From Aeromonas tecta (GTDB lineage Bacteria; Pseudomonadota; Gammaproteobacteria; Enterobacterales; Aeromonadaceae), in contig NZ_CDCA01000023.1 of NCBI RefSeq assembly GCF_000820185.1, forward strand, positions 1-64,000: a stretch of 64,000 bases of DNA, given 5' to 3'. Positions 45,075 to 53,869 of the stretch are shown here, one piece after another (position 1 is the stretch's first letter; every line of letters starts with the position of its first letter). The notes beneath the pieces were generated by a model. It was not told where the DNA came from, searched no databases, and worked only from the letters and a program-made list of their open reading frames with translations. A program made the translations under genes and the position numbers.

Positions 45075-47663
45075 ATGCGTGATGAGGTTAGGGCCGACGC
45101 CTTGCTGGCCAGCCTGGAAGAAGAACACAAGGGCAAGCTGAAGGTTTTTCTCGGCGCAGCCCCCGGCGTAGGCAAGACCTACGCCATGCTGCAGGCCGTG
45201 CGTGAACAGGCCAAAGAGGGGGTCGACATCCTGATCGGGGTGGTGGAAACCCATGGCCGCCAGGAGACTCTGGCCCTGCTCGACAAACTCCCCCTCCAGC
45301 CACTGCAACTGCACTACCACCGCCAGCAACGGCTGGAGGAGATGGATCTGGATGGCCTGCTCGTGCGCAAACCCGCCATCGCCGTGGTGGACGAGCTGGC
45401 CCATACCAATGCCCCCGGCAGCCGTCACGAGAAGCGCTGGCAGGATGTGGAAGAGCTGCTCGGCGCAGGCATCGATGTCTACACCACCCTCAACGTGCAG
45501 CACCTGGAGAGCCTCAACGATCTGGTGTGGCAGCTGACCGGTGTCAGGGTCAAGGAGACGCTGCCGGATCAGGTGCTGCTGGAAGCCGACAGTCTGGTGC
45601 TCATCGACCTGCCCCCCAAGGAGCTGCTCGGGCGGCTCAAGGAGGGCAAGGTCTATGTGCCTCATCAGGCCAAGGCCGCCCTGCAATCCTTCTTCTCCCT
45701 CAACAATCTGACCGCCCTGCGCGAGCTGGCGATGCAGACTGCCGCCAGCCACGTGGAAGGCGATCTGCAACTGCAATGGCAAGCGGCGGGCAAGACCACG
45801 CTGCCCCTACGGGGCAAGCTGATGGTCTGTCTCGGGGAGCAGCACGGCGCCTTACTGGTGCGTTATGGTCATCGCTTCGCCCAGCGTCGCCAGCTGCCCT
45901 GGCTGGTGGTGCACATCGACAGCCAGGGACAGCGCTCGGCCGAACTGGAGCAGGCGCTGGCGCTAGCCTCCCAGCTGGGCGCCAAGGTGTTGACCCTCTC
46001 CAGTCCGGCGGTGGCCGATGCCCTGCTGGAAACAGCCGAGCAGCAACAAGTCTCGCAACTCTTGCTTGGCAAGCCCCACAAGTCACCCTGGCGTCGTTCC
46101 CTGGTGCAACACCTGCTCAAACAAGCTCAGGGGTTCGAGATCACCCTGGTGGATACCGAGAAACACAAACCTGGCCTCGGCCTGTATCCCGCGGGCCCCA
46201 AGGATATCCGCCAGAGCTTGCTCGCCTTGTTCATCATGGGCACGACCTCGGCCATCGCCTGGGGACTCTCGCACTGGCTGCCCCCCGCCTCGCTGCCATT
46301 GTTGTTCGTGCTGGGGGTGCTGGCCACGGCACTCTCCACCAGTCTGGTTCCTGCCATCCTGGCGGCCGTGCTGGGCTTCGTGGCCCATAACCTGCTGTTT
46401 GTCGCCCCTCACTTCTCCCTGAACGTGGCCAACCACAGCGATCTGCTCACCCTATTCGTACTGCTCATCGTCGGCATGGCCGCCGGACGGCTGGCGTCAC
46501 GCCAGCGCCAACAGTTGGTGGGCTTGCGCGAAACCCAGCAACTCGGCAATGCCCTGCTATCCCTGAGTCAGGGGCTTGCCACCGCCAGCAGCCCGGTTGA
46601 GGTGCTCAGGCAAGGCACCCAGGCCATTTCGCTGGCGCTGGGCCAACCCGTGTTTGCCCTCGATCAGGATTACCAATACCGGGCGGGCGATGCGCCCAAC
46701 GGGCCGGGCCAGACTGACAAGGCGGCTATCGACTGGTGCCTCGCCCAGAAGCAGAGTGCCGGCGGCCACACGGCCACTCTCAATGCCGCCGAGGCCCAGT
46801 ACCATCACCTCACCGATGAGCTGGTGCTTGGCATCAAACTAGCCAACCCGCTCAGCTCCTCCGCCGAGCATCAGTTGCAGGCACTGCTCACCGATATCCG
46901 CGCCGCCCTGGCGCGGATCGATCTCAACGAGCGGCTGGCCGATAGCCAACTGCAGGCGGAGACCGACAGAATGCGCGCCGCCCTGCTCTCCTCGGTTTCC
47001 CACGATCTGAAGACGCCGCTCGCCACCATCATGGGTGCCGGCAGCACCCTGCTGGAATATGGTGATCGGATAAGTGCGGAGGATCGCAACGAACTGCTGC
47101 ATTCGGTACAAGACGAGGCCCGCCGCCTGCACGGCTATGTGCAAAACCTGCTGGACATGACTCGCATCGGCTCGCCGGACTTCCAGCTGAAACGTGACTG
47201 GGTCAGCCTGGCCGATCTGGTGGAGAGTGCGCGCAAGCGGCTGGAATCCTCATGGCGCCAGCACAAGCTGCTCATTCACTTCGATCAGCAGATCCCCGAA
47301 CTTTATGTCCACGGTGCCCTGATCGAGCAGGTGCTGGTCAACATCCTCGACAACGCCTCCCGCTACTCGCCAGCCGGCACTCCCATCGAGTTCAAGGTGA
47401 TGCTGGCCACGCCGGATCTGATCATCGACATCATCGACATCGGGGTCGGCATCGCCGAATCCGATCGGGACAAGATCTTCAACCTGTTCTACACCCAGCC
47501 GGTCGGAGATTGTGGCAGCCGCGGCACCGGGCTTGGCCTCGCCATTTCTCGCGCTATGATAGAGGCGCACGGCGGCCGCATCTGGGCATTTTCCGGCCCC
47601 AACGGCAACGGTACCTGCATGCGCATCTCCCTGCCACTCGCCCTCAACTCACCGGAGATATGA
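45075..47663 (+). CDS. kdpD: potassium sensor histidine kinase KdpD
   Basis: 862 residues: a cytoplasmic N-terminal KdpD domain with Walker A GAAPGVGKT (about 28), a Usp-like domain (about 235-355), four closely spaced helices (about 385-480), a GAF region (about 510-620), then HisKA (SSVSHDLKTPLATIMGAG) and HATPase (NILDNASRYSP, DIGVGI, RGTGLGLAIS). It senses low K+ or ionic stress and phosphorylates KdpE. The ATG at 45075 follows AGGGA. Its stop overlaps the start of a mini-ORF that copies the kdpE start. Confidence 0.96.
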   Translation: MRDEVRADALLASLEEEHKGKLKVFLGAAPGVGKTYAMLQAVREQAKEGVDILIGVVETHGRQETLALLDKLPLQPLQLHYHRQQRLEEMDLDGLLVRKPAIAVVDELAHTNAPGSRHEKRWQDVEELLGAGIDVYTTLNVQHLESLNDLVWQLTGVRVKETLPDQVLLEADSLVLIDLPPKELLGRLKEGKVYVPHQAKAALQSFFSLNNLTALRELAMQTAASHVEGDLQLQWQAAGKTTLPLRGKLMVCLGEQHGALLVRYGHRFAQRRQLPWLVVHIDSQGQRSAELEQALALASQLGAKVLTLSSPAVADALLETAEQQQVSQLLLGKPHKSPWRRSLVQHLLKQAQGFEITLVDTEKHKPGLGLYPAGPKDIRQSLLALFIMGTTSAIAWGLSHWLPPASLPLLFVLGVLATALSTSLVPAILAAVLGFVAHNLLFVAPHFSLNVANHSDLLTLFVLLIVGMAAGRLASRQRQQLVGLRETQQLGNALLSLSQGLATASSPVEVLRQGTQAISLALGQPVFALDQDYQYRAGDAPNGPGQTDKAAIDWCLAQKQSAGGHTATLNAAEAQYHHLTDELVLGIKLANPLSSSAEHQLQALLTDIRAALARIDLNERLADSQLQAETDRMRAALLSSVSHDLKTPLATIMGAGSTLLEYGDRISAEDRNELLHSVQDEARRLHGYVQNLLDMTRIGSPDFQLKRDWVSLADLVESARKRLESSWRQHKLLIHFDQQIPELYVHGALIEQVLVNILDNASRYSPAGTPIEFKVMLATPDLIIDIIDIGVGIAESDRDKIFNLFYTQPVGDCGSRGTGLGLAISRAMIEAHGGRIWAFSGPNGNGTCMRISLPLALNSPEI

Positions 47664-47740
47664 TGGATCACATTGCTTGTCATGATGCCACTGAGGCGGC
47701 CATCCATCGCCCTCTTCCCCTATTCATGGCTGGAGGCTAG
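47660..47740 (+). pseudogene. mini-ORF: truncated duplicate of the KdpE N-terminus between kdpD and kdpE
   Basis: 26 codons starting in the kdpD stop (ATATGA) and ending with TAG immediately before the kdpE ATG. From its second Met, MDHIACHDATEAAIHRPL aligns with KdpE MAHILVIDD-EAAIRRFL (one gap; shared M, H, I, D, EAAI, R, L). Its upstream GGAGAT and the kdpE site GGAGGCTAG also correspond. The start-to-start distance is 78 bases. The layout matches the ypdA/ypdB mini-ORF. It may be translated for coupling or be a relic. Confidence 0.65.
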
Positions 47741-48424
47741 ATGGCCCATATTCTGGTCATTGACGATGAAGCGGCGATCCGCCGTTTTCTGCGCATCAGT
47801 CTGATCGCCGAAGGCCACCAGGTCAGCGAGGCGGTCGGCGTCAATGAGGGGCTGGAGCAGTATCGCCACCTCAACCCCGATCTGGTGATCCTGGATCTGG
47901 GGCTGCCCGACGGAGACGGCATTCAGGTATTGAAAGCCATTCGGGAACATCACCAACATCCGGTGCTGGTGTTGTCGGCGCGGGATTCGGAGCAGGAGAA
48001 GGTGCGGCTGCTGGATGCGGGTGCCAACGACTACATGAGCAAGCCGTTTGGCATTGGGGAGATGATGGCGCGGATCCGCGTGCTACTGCGGCAACGGGCC
48101 GGGGTCAGCAGCGGCGAGTGCCGCCACTTCCCGCTCTGTGGCCTGAGCCTGGATACCAGCAGCCACAGGGTGAGTCTGCACGATGAGGAGATCCCCCTGT
48201 CGCGCAAGGAGTTCGCCCTGTTGCAGGCGCTGGTGTGCCACCCCGGCAAGCTGGTACTGCAGACCCAGCTGCTCAACGATATCTGGGGACCAAGCCACAA
48301 GGAAGATACCCACTACCTGCGTATCGTCATCGCCAGCCTGCGCAAGAAGCTGGGCGATAATCCCCAGCAACCCAACCTGATCGAAACCGAGTCCGGCATC
48401 GGCTACCGTTTTATCGGCAGTTGA
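47741..48424 (+). CDS. kdpE: OmpR-type response regulator KdpE
   Basis: 227 residues: receiver (acidic pocket DDE at 8-10, phosphoacceptor in LVILDLGLPDG near 52, K in MSKPF) and a winged-helix effector domain (about 130-225, LSRKEFALLQALVCHPGKLV, HYLRIVIASLRKKLGD). It activates kdpFABC under potassium limitation. GGAGG precedes the ATG, inside the mini-ORF. The stop is followed without a gap by a parS-like site. Confidence 0.96.
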   Translation: MAHILVIDDEAAIRRFLRISLIAEGHQVSEAVGVNEGLEQYRHLNPDLVILDLGLPDGDGIQVLKAIREHHQHPVLVLSARDSEQEKVRLLDAGANDYMSKPFGIGEMMARIRVLLRQRAGVSSGECRHFPLCGLSLDTSSHRVSLHDEEIPLSRKEFALLQALVCHPGKLVLQTQLLNDIWGPSHKEDTHYLRIVIASLRKKLGDNPQQPNLIETESGIGYRFIGS

Positions 48425-48440
48425 TGTTTCACGTGGAACG
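48425..48440. other. parS-like ParB-binding site 1
   Basis: TGTTTCACGTGGAACG, one of four near-palindromes in 10 kb matching the parS core GTTnCACGTGnAAC. It lies between the kdpE stop and the convergent MFS stop and includes that stop codon. Confidence 0.85.
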
Positions 48441-49556
48441 ACGGTAGCCACACAGCAGCGCCAACAGACCACAGCCAAAGAGCAGCAAACCCAGGTCCTG
48501 CACCGCCGCCGCCACGGCCAGCCCCAAGCTAAGCAGCAGGTAGTAAGCCAGCCCGAACAGGGCGCCAGCACTGCCCGCCACCTCGCGGTAAGCCAACAAG
48601 GCCTGACTGAGCACATTGGGGATGGCGATACCGAAGGCCACCACTGTGCCCATCATGGGCAGCAAGAACCAGAGTGATGCCTGACTCATCCACACGGCGA
48701 GGCCAGAACCCAGCGCCAGCGACACCGCCAACCGGATCAACGAGGATGGTAACCATCCCTTACCCAACAACCGCTTGTTCAACAGACTGCCGATCAGCGT
48801 CGCCAGTGCCAGCACCAGGCCGGAGTAACCGAACTCGCGGGTCGTCAGACCCAGTCCGGCAAAGATGAACGGCGCCAGGCTGTAGTAGCCAAACAGCATG
48901 GTGTTGAACAAGGCCACCAGCAGTGCACTACGCCAGAGTCCAGCATCCCCCACCATTCGCCGCACCAGCGGCCACAAGGCCACTCGAGTGGTGCTCACTG
49001 GGCGGGTCTCCGGCAATCGCCAGCAGGCAAGCAGCCCCAATACCATGGCCAATAGCATCAAGCCACCGAATACACCGAGATAGCCAAATTGATCGGCCAG
49101 CAGGCCACCACTCACCAAGCCCAGCACCGGGCTGAGAGAGAGCGCAACCCCCATCACCGAGAAGACACGTGCCAAATCACTGCCCTGATAGCTGTCACGC
49201 AGCATGGTCTGGGTGACCACGGATCCCACGGCGGCACCAAAGGCCGAGATGACCCGCGCCAGCAACAAGGTTTCGAACTGATGGGCCAGCAGCGCCAGCA
49301 GGGTGCCTACCCCATAGGTCAGCAGACCGGTCAACATGGCCGGGCGCCGCCCGATGAGATCGCAGAGTCGACCCCAGCAGACCACCCCCACCGCAAACGC
49401 CAGAAAGTAAACCGACAGAGTCTGGGATGCCTGCCCGTCACTCACCCGAAACTGGCTGGCGATATGGGTCAGTACCGGGCTATAGATGGTCTCCACTATC
49501 TGGGGAAACATCATCAACCCGACCACTAGCCAGAGTGGTGGCAACTTGTTGTTCAT
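48429..49556 (-). CDS. MFS transporter, Bcr/CflA-type drug exporter
   Basis: 375 residues, twelve helices. The loop 2-3 motif is GRLCDLIGRRPAMLTG and motif C-like glycines occur in SLSPVLGLVSGGLLADQFGYLGVF, as in the Bcr/CflA drug-proton antiporters. It is divergent from an AraC regulator across 92 bases, a layout seen with E. coli nimR/nimT, so regulation by that gene is likely. Substrate unknown. Its stop codon lies in a parS-like site. Confidence 0.85.
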   Translation of the reverse strand: MNNKLPPLWLVVGLMMFPQIVETIYSPVLTHIASQFRVSDGQASQTLSVYFLAFAVGVVCWGRLCDLIGRRPAMLTGLLTYGVGTLLALLAHQFETLLLARVISAFGAAVGSVVTQTMLRDSYQGSDLARVFSVMGVALSLSPVLGLVSGGLLADQFGYLGVFGGLMLLAMVLGLLACWRLPETRPVSTTRVALWPLVRRMVGDAGLWRSALLVALFNTMLFGYYSLAPFIFAGLGLTTREFGYSGLVLALATLIGSLLNKRLLGKGWLPSSLIRLAVSLALGSGLAVWMSQASLWFLLPMMGTVVAFGIAIPNVLSQALLAYREVAGSAGALFGLAYYLLLSLGLAVAAAVQDLGLLLFGCGLLALLCGYRRST

Positions 49557-49603
49557 GACAAACCTCCTTCATAAGAGGCTGCCAGTCTAGAGAGAAGCAG
49601 GAT

Positions 49604-49646
49604 GTCTGATTACAATAAGCTGGACTATAAACATCAGAAATCAGAC
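49604..49646. promoter_or_regulatory. inverted repeat between MFS and AraC genes
   Basis: GTCTGATT (49604-49611) and AATCAGAC (49639-49646) form an inverted repeat with 27 bases between, with a further CATCAG half site. A -10 TATAAA at 49626-49631 would start the AraC mRNA only about ten bases before its ATG. Probable operator for the AraC protein. Confidence 0.5.
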
Positions 49647-49648
49647 AA

Positions 49649-50410
49649 ATGGCCTTTATTCTACCCGACAGCCCCTTTGACCCCGACCGACTGACGGGTA
49701 GCCTGCTTGGCATCGCCTCCGATCTCGGCTGGCATGACTCGGGCCTGCACCAGCATCAACGCCACCAGCTATTGTTCGCCCAGACCGGCTGTATGAGCAT
49801 CGAGCTGGATAACAGGGTCTGCCTGCTTCCCCCCAGTCGGGCTGCCTGGATACCCGCGGGGGTTCCCCATCGAGTACTGATGCGCGGAGTCGTCGCCTAC
49901 CGCTCCCTCTATTTCAGGCCACGACCCGAGCTGCCCGCCGGCGTGCAGGTCATCGCCGTCAACCCCTTGCTGCGGGAGATCATCGAGCGGATGGCGTTCT
50001 GGCCATGGGACAAGCCGGAGGTGGAGCAGCTCAGCATGGTGGCACTCTTCTTGGAAGAATTGGCGCAATCGCCACGGGAATCCTGGCAGTTGCCGCTGCC
50101 GGCAGATCCACGTCTGACGACCTGGCTACAGGAGCTAAAACGCAGTGACGCCCTGCCCGCTCGGCTCAACCAGCTGGCCGAACGGGTGGGTGCCAGTGAC
50201 AAGACCATTGGCCGCATCTTCCTGCGTGATACCGGTATGAACTATCAGGCCTGGCGGCAGCAGTGGCGATTGCTGCGCGCCATGGAACTGCTGGCCGACG
50301 CCACCCCCATCAGCCAGGTGGCTGGCCAACTGGAATTCTCCAGCGACAGCGCCTTCATCAGCTTCTTCAAGCAGCACACGGGACAGACTCCCAGCGCGTG
50401 GGGAAGGTAG
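49649..50410 (+). CDS. AraC-family transcriptional regulator
   Basis: 253 residues: an N-terminal cupin-like sensing domain (about 20-120, HQHQRHQLLFAQTG, PPSRAAWIPAGVPHRV) and a C-terminal AraC DNA-binding domain (about 155-252, LNQLAERVGASDKTIGRIFLRDTGMNYQAWRQQWRLLRAMELL, FSSDSAFISFFKQHTGQTPSAW). The architecture is that of NimR-like regulators of adjacent MFS exporters. The ATG lacks a ribosome-binding site and the mRNA may be nearly leaderless. Confidence 0.88.
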   Translation: MAFILPDSPFDPDRLTGSLLGIASDLGWHDSGLHQHQRHQLLFAQTGCMSIELDNRVCLLPPSRAAWIPAGVPHRVLMRGVVAYRSLYFRPRPELPAGVQVIAVNPLLREIIERMAFWPWDKPEVEQLSMVALFLEELAQSPRESWQLPLPADPRLTTWLQELKRSDALPARLNQLAERVGASDKTIGRIFLRDTGMNYQAWRQQWRLLRAMELLADATPISQVAGQLEFSSDSAFISFFKQHTGQTPSAWGR

Positions 50411-50591
50411 CCGCCATTACGGATGCCTACACCCTGCGGGCATTCGATGGGTTACAACAGGCTGTCTCCAGAATTTTTATAAGCCAATGATTTTATTTAA
50501 ATTAATCATCATTCGGATATGAAGAGTAAAATATATCCATTTCGGATTAGGAATTTTCAAATCCCCGATTAGCCTCCCGATATCAGGGCCA

Positions 50592-50607
50592 TGTTCCACG
50601 TGAAACG
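50592..50607. other. parS-like ParB-binding site 2
   Basis: TGTTCCACGTGAAACG in the 278-base AT-rich gap before avtA. It differs from site 1 by a swap of which half carries TTC or TCC. Confidence 0.85.
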
Positions 50608-50688
50608 TCCGGTTTTTTTGATCGACACCCGCTTTTAAACTGAGCTATGGTGCTACATCCCCGCAACCAAATCTGGATCCGTCACCGA

Positions 50689-51939
50689 ATGGAATTTTCC
50701 TTGTTCGGCGAGAAGTTCACTCGCCATGCCGGCATTACCCAACTCATGGATGACCTTAATCAGGGGCTGACCAATCCGGACGCCATCATGCTGGGTGGCG
50801 GCAATCCGGCCCCCATCCCCGCCATGCTGGAGCGCTTTCAAACCGAAGCCAAAAACCTGCTCGACAATGGCGAACTGGTCAAAGCCATGGCCAACTACGA
50901 TGGCCCGCAAGGCAAGGACAGGTTCACCAAGGCGCTGGCCGCCCTGCTCAACAGAGAACTGGGCTGGGACATCTCGGCCCTCAACATCGCCCTGACCAAC
51001 GGCAGTCAGAATGCCTTCTTTTATCTGTTCAATCTGCTGGCCGGTGAGTTTGCCGATGGCCGCAAGAAGAAGGTGCTGTTCCCCCTGGCCCCGGAGTACA
51101 TCGGCTATGCCGACTCGGCGCTCGCTGACGACCACTTCGTTGCCTACAAGCCCACCATCGAGAAGTTGCCCGATGGTCAGTTCAAATACCATGTGGATTT
51201 CGAAAGCCTGGAGGTCGGTGACGACATCGGGGTGATCTGTGTCTCCCGCCCGACCAACCCGACCGGCAACGTGCTGACCGATGAAGAGATCGAGCATCTG
51301 GATCAGATCGCTCGTGACAAGGGCATCCCGCTGCTACTCGACAATGCCTATGGCGTGCCCTTCCCCGGCATCATCTTCAGCGAGGCCAAGCCATTCTGGA
51401 ACGCCAACACCATCCTCTGCATGAGCCTCTCCAAGCTGGGCTTGCCGGGCACTCGCTGCGGTATCGTGATCGCCGACGAGAAGATCATCCGGGCCATCGC
51501 CAACCTGAGCGGCATCATCAATCTGGCCCCTGGCAGTCTGGGCCCGGCTCTCACCATTCCGATGATCGAGAGCGGCGAGATCATCACCCTGAGCGAACAG
51601 GTGGTGAAGCCGTTCTACCGACAGAAGGCGGAGCTGGCGGTGCAGCTACTGCGCGAGGCGATCCCGGATCCCCGCTTCCACATCCACAAGCCGGAAGGTG
51701 CGCTCTTCCTCTGGCTCTGGTTTGAAGACTTGCCGATCCACAGTCAGACCCTCTACGAGCGGCTGAAGGAGAAGAACCTGCTGATCGTGCCTGGCCACTA
51801 CTTCTTCCCCGGCATTAATGATCCTGCCTGGCGCCACAGCCAGGAGTGCATCCGCCTCAACTACTCCCAGAGTGAGGAGCTGGTGCGCCGTGGTGTCGCC
51901 ATCCTGGCCGAGGAGATCAACGCTCTCTACGCCAACTGA
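50689..51939 (+). CDS. avtA: valine-pyruvate aminotransferase
   Basis: A PLP-dependent class I/II aminotransferase making alanine from pyruvate with valine as donor, or the reverse. 416 residues, aligned throughout with E. coli AvtA: FSLFG.KFTRH.GIT, MLGGGNPA.IP, NYDGPQGK, LTNGSQ.AFFYLFN, FPLAPEYIGYAD, SRPTNPTGNV, DNAYGVPFPGIIFSEA and the PLP lysine in CMSLSKLGLPG. The ATG at 50689 fits the E. coli start; 14 upstream codons are open but unsupported. The upstream gap is AT rich with imperfect dyads. Confidence 0.95.
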   Translation: MEFSLFGEKFTRHAGITQLMDDLNQGLTNPDAIMLGGGNPAPIPAMLERFQTEAKNLLDNGELVKAMANYDGPQGKDRFTKALAALLNRELGWDISALNIALTNGSQNAFFYLFNLLAGEFADGRKKKVLFPLAPEYIGYADSALADDHFVAYKPTIEKLPDGQFKYHVDFESLEVGDDIGVICVSRPTNPTGNVLTDEEIEHLDQIARDKGIPLLLDNAYGVPFPGIIFSEAKPFWNANTILCMSLSKLGLPGTRCGIVIADEKIIRAIANLSGIINLAPGSLGPALTIPMIESGEIITLSEQVVKPFYRQKAELAVQLLREAIPDPRFHIHKPEGALFLWLWFEDLPIHSQTLYERLKEKNLLIVPGHYFFPGINDPAWRHSQECIRLNYSQSEELVRRGVAILAEEINALYAN

Positions 51940-51955
51940 GCCAACCCTAGAAAAC

Positions 51956-51984
51956 AAAAAGGCCTGCAATCGCAGGCCTTTTTT
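51956..51984. terminator. bidirectional terminator between avtA and the second small heat-shock gene
   Basis: AAAAAGGCCTGC-AATC-GCAGGCC-TTTTTT between convergent genes. Confidence 0.92.
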
Positions 51985-51994
51985 CTGTCGGCAC

Positions 51995-52435
51995 TTAGTT
52001 GGGCAGTGCCAGGGACTCGTTTTGTCCGATGGGAATGGCGCGGGGCTTGAGCGCCTCTGGCAGCTCACGGGCCAGGTCGATGACCAGCAGGCCATGCTCC
52101 AGTCGGGCATCTCGTACCTCAACGTGCTGGCTCAACTTAAAGGCGAGCTCGAAGTCACGCTCGGCAATGCCCTGATGGAGGAACTGACGCTCCCCTGATG
52201 CTGGTGCCTTGCGGCCCTTCACCTTGAGGGTACCGTTCTCGGTCTCCAGCTCCAGCTCTTCACGTTCGAAGCCGGCCACCGCCAGGGTGATGCGGTAGCC
52301 ATCTTGCTCCCGCTTCTCGATGTTGTAAGGGGGATAAGCCACTGTCTTTTGATCGAGCAGGCCTTCCAGCTCACGGGCCATCCGCTCGAAGCCGACGGCA
52401 TTGGAATAGAGATGAGACAAATCGAAGTTACGCAT
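51995..52435 (-). CDS. ibpB: small heat-shock protein (IbpB-like)
   Basis: An ATP-independent holdase that binds unfolding proteins. 146 residues, alpha-crystallin domain (about 30-125) with YPPYNIEK, the dimer loop region and the conserved GLL in HGLLVIDL; the C-terminal AIPIG provides an I-x-I-like anchoring motif. It is second of two tandem sHsp genes, 82 bases after the first. Its leader ends in a ROSE-like hairpin over the ribosome-binding site. The symbol reflects order in the pair rather than proven orthology. Confidence 0.88.
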   Translation of the reverse strand: MRNFDLSHLYSNAVGFERMARELEGLLDQKTVAYPPYNIEKREQDGYRITLAVAGFEREELELETENGTLKVKGRKAPASGERQFLHQGIAERDFELAFKLSQHVEVRDARLEHGLLVIDLARELPEALKPRAIPIGQNESLALPN

Positions 52436-52438
52436 AAT

Positions 52439-52462
52439 CCTATCCTTCTAATAAGCAACAGG
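52439..52462 (-). promoter_or_regulatory. ROSE-like RNA thermometer of the second sHsp gene
   Basis: In the minus-strand RNA, CCUGUUGCU pairs with the Shine-Dalgarno part AGGAUAGG. UUGCU, the ROSE hallmark, faces AGGA with a G-G mismatch and one bulged U. Melting at high temperature would free the site eleven bases from the ATG. Confidence 0.7.
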
Positions 52463-52517
52463 TTGTTATCTTCTCAGGCCCATTATCGGCACCCGGGAAG
52501 CGTGGTCAGGTACTGGG

Positions 52518-52931
52518 TTAGCCGTTGATTTCAATCTTGCGCGGCTTCATCGCCTCAGGCACTTCACGCACCAGGTCGATGTGCAGCAAACCATTTTTCA
52601 GGTCAGCCCCTTTCACTCGCACATAGTCGGCCAACTGGAAGCGGCGTTCGAAGCCCCGCTCGGCGATGCCCTGATAGAGATAGCTGCGATCGCTTTCGGC
52701 CTGCTTGCTCCCCTTCACCGTCAGCAGGTTTTCCTGGAAGCTCAGCTCCAGCTCTTCCTGGGTAAAGCCCGCCACCGCCATGCTGATGCGGTAGTCGCTG
52801 TCGCCCAGCTGCTCGATGTTGTAGGGGGGATAACCGGCATTGCCATTGCTGGCCGCAGATTCGATGAGATTGGCCAGACGATCGAAACCGATGGCAGAAC
52901 GATAGAGCGGAGAGAAGTCGATAGAACGCAT
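52518..52931 (-). CDS. ibpA: small heat-shock protein IbpA-like
   Basis: 137 residues, alpha-crystallin domain (about 30-125; [32 protein letters not shown]) and a C-terminal RKIEING carrying an I-x-I motif. It starts [18 protein letters not shown], typical of IbpA. It is first of the pair, under a sigma-32 type promoter, and has its own ROSE-like hairpin. It would work with IbpB and hand clients to DnaK/ClpB. Confidence 0.92.
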   Translation of the reverse strand: MRSIDFSPLYRSAIGFDRLANLIESAASNGNAGYPPYNIEQLGDSDYRISMAVAGFTQEELELSFQENLLTVKGSKQAESDRSYLYQGIAERGFERRFQLADYVRVKGADLKNGLLHIDLVREVPEAMKPRKIEING

Positions 52932-52932
52932 A

Positions 52933-52957
52933 GTATTACCCTCTTGTGAGCGATAAC
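52933..52957 (-). promoter_or_regulatory. ROSE-like RNA thermometer of ibpA
   Basis: In the minus-strand RNA, GUUAUCGCUC is opposed to GAGGGUAAUAC around an ACAA loop. UCGCU is the ROSE U(U/C)GCU motif facing the GAGGG ribosome-binding site, with a G-G mismatch. Confidence 0.65.
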
Positions 52958-53027
52958 GGATTGTTTGCCCTCCATTTGGACGGGCGCCTGGTCGAAACCT
53001 CTATTGAGCGTTCCGGCCTTGTTACCT

Positions 53028-53055
53028 ATATAGGGGTCAGCTTTTTGCTTTCAAG
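53028..53055 (-). promoter_or_regulatory. sigma-32 heat-shock promoter of ibpA-ibpB
   Basis: On the minus strand CTTGAAA (53049-53055) and CCCCTATAT (53028-53036) are spaced by 12 bases, near the RpoH consensus CTTGAAA / CCCCATnT. It lies about 95 bases before the ibpA start, leaving room for the thermometer leader. Confidence 0.85.
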
Positions 53056-53200
53056 GGCATTTTTTAAAAAATTTTTCCCGGTTCACTCTCGAGATGCAAT
53101 TTGGCCCGATTGCGATGATTATCGGCCCACGGGCCACTCATGGCTCGCCTCGCCCGGCGCCATACTGGTTGCACATCCCCACACCGCACCCGAGGACGCC

Positions 53201-53781
53201 ATGAAAATCACCCAGGTTCGCAACGCCACCCTGCTCATTCACTACGCCGGGATCCGCTTCCTGATCGACCCCATGCTGGCCCCCAAGGGAGCCTATCCCG
53301 GCTTCGAAGGCATGGCCAACAGCCACTTGCGCAACCCCCTGGTCGAGTTGCCGCTGCCCATGGTGACCCTGCTCGAGGTGGACGCCGTGATAGTGACCCA
53401 TGATCATCTGGACCACTGGGAGAGCGGCTGGGCGAGGTCTGTGGGGTGGTCTTCTCCCATCCCGCGGAGAAGACTCTCTACCTGGCCGGCGATACGGTCT
53501 GGAACGAACAGGTGGCCCAAAGCCTGAGACGCCACACACCCGAGGTGGTCGTACTCAACTGTGGCGATGCCCATATTCCGGGGCTCGGCGCCATCATCAT
53601 GAACAAGGAGGACGTGCTGGCGGTGTACCAGGCCGCCCCGCAGGCGACCCTGATCGCCAGCCATCTGGAGGCCGTCAATCACGCCCTGTTGTCACGGCGC
53701 GAGTTGCGTGGCTATCTAGGCGCACAGGGCATGGATCACCGGGTGCGGGTGCCGGAGGATGGCGAAATCCTGGAGCTGTGA
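53201..53781 (+). pseudogene. metallo-beta-lactamase-fold hydrolase, broken by an internal out-of-frame deletion
   Basis: The 5' part (53201-53421) reads MKITQVRNATLLIHYAG through the metal motif VTHDHLDHW in frame 1. The rest continues in a different frame from 53422 (ERLGEVCGVVFSHPAEKTLYLAGDTVWNEQ, then LNCGDAHIPGLGAIIM and ASHLEAVNH to the end). In intact relatives some 40-50 residues, including the next metal histidine region, lie between these two parts, so a deletion that also shifts frame has occurred. A good GAGGA site still precedes the ATG. An assembly error is the alternative. Confidence 0.8.
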
Positions 53782-53869
53782 GCAAGCGGGCCATGGGACC
53801 ATATGGCCCTTCGTCTTTACGCGACCAGAGACTATCATCCTTGTGCAACGAGCAGAGGAAGCCATCATC

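Noticed and set aside
50462..50560. ArgR or Lrp operator in the AT-rich gap before avtA
   Set aside because: Imperfect dyads such as ATGATT...AATCAT are present but no arrangement fits an ARG box or Lrp consensus well enough.
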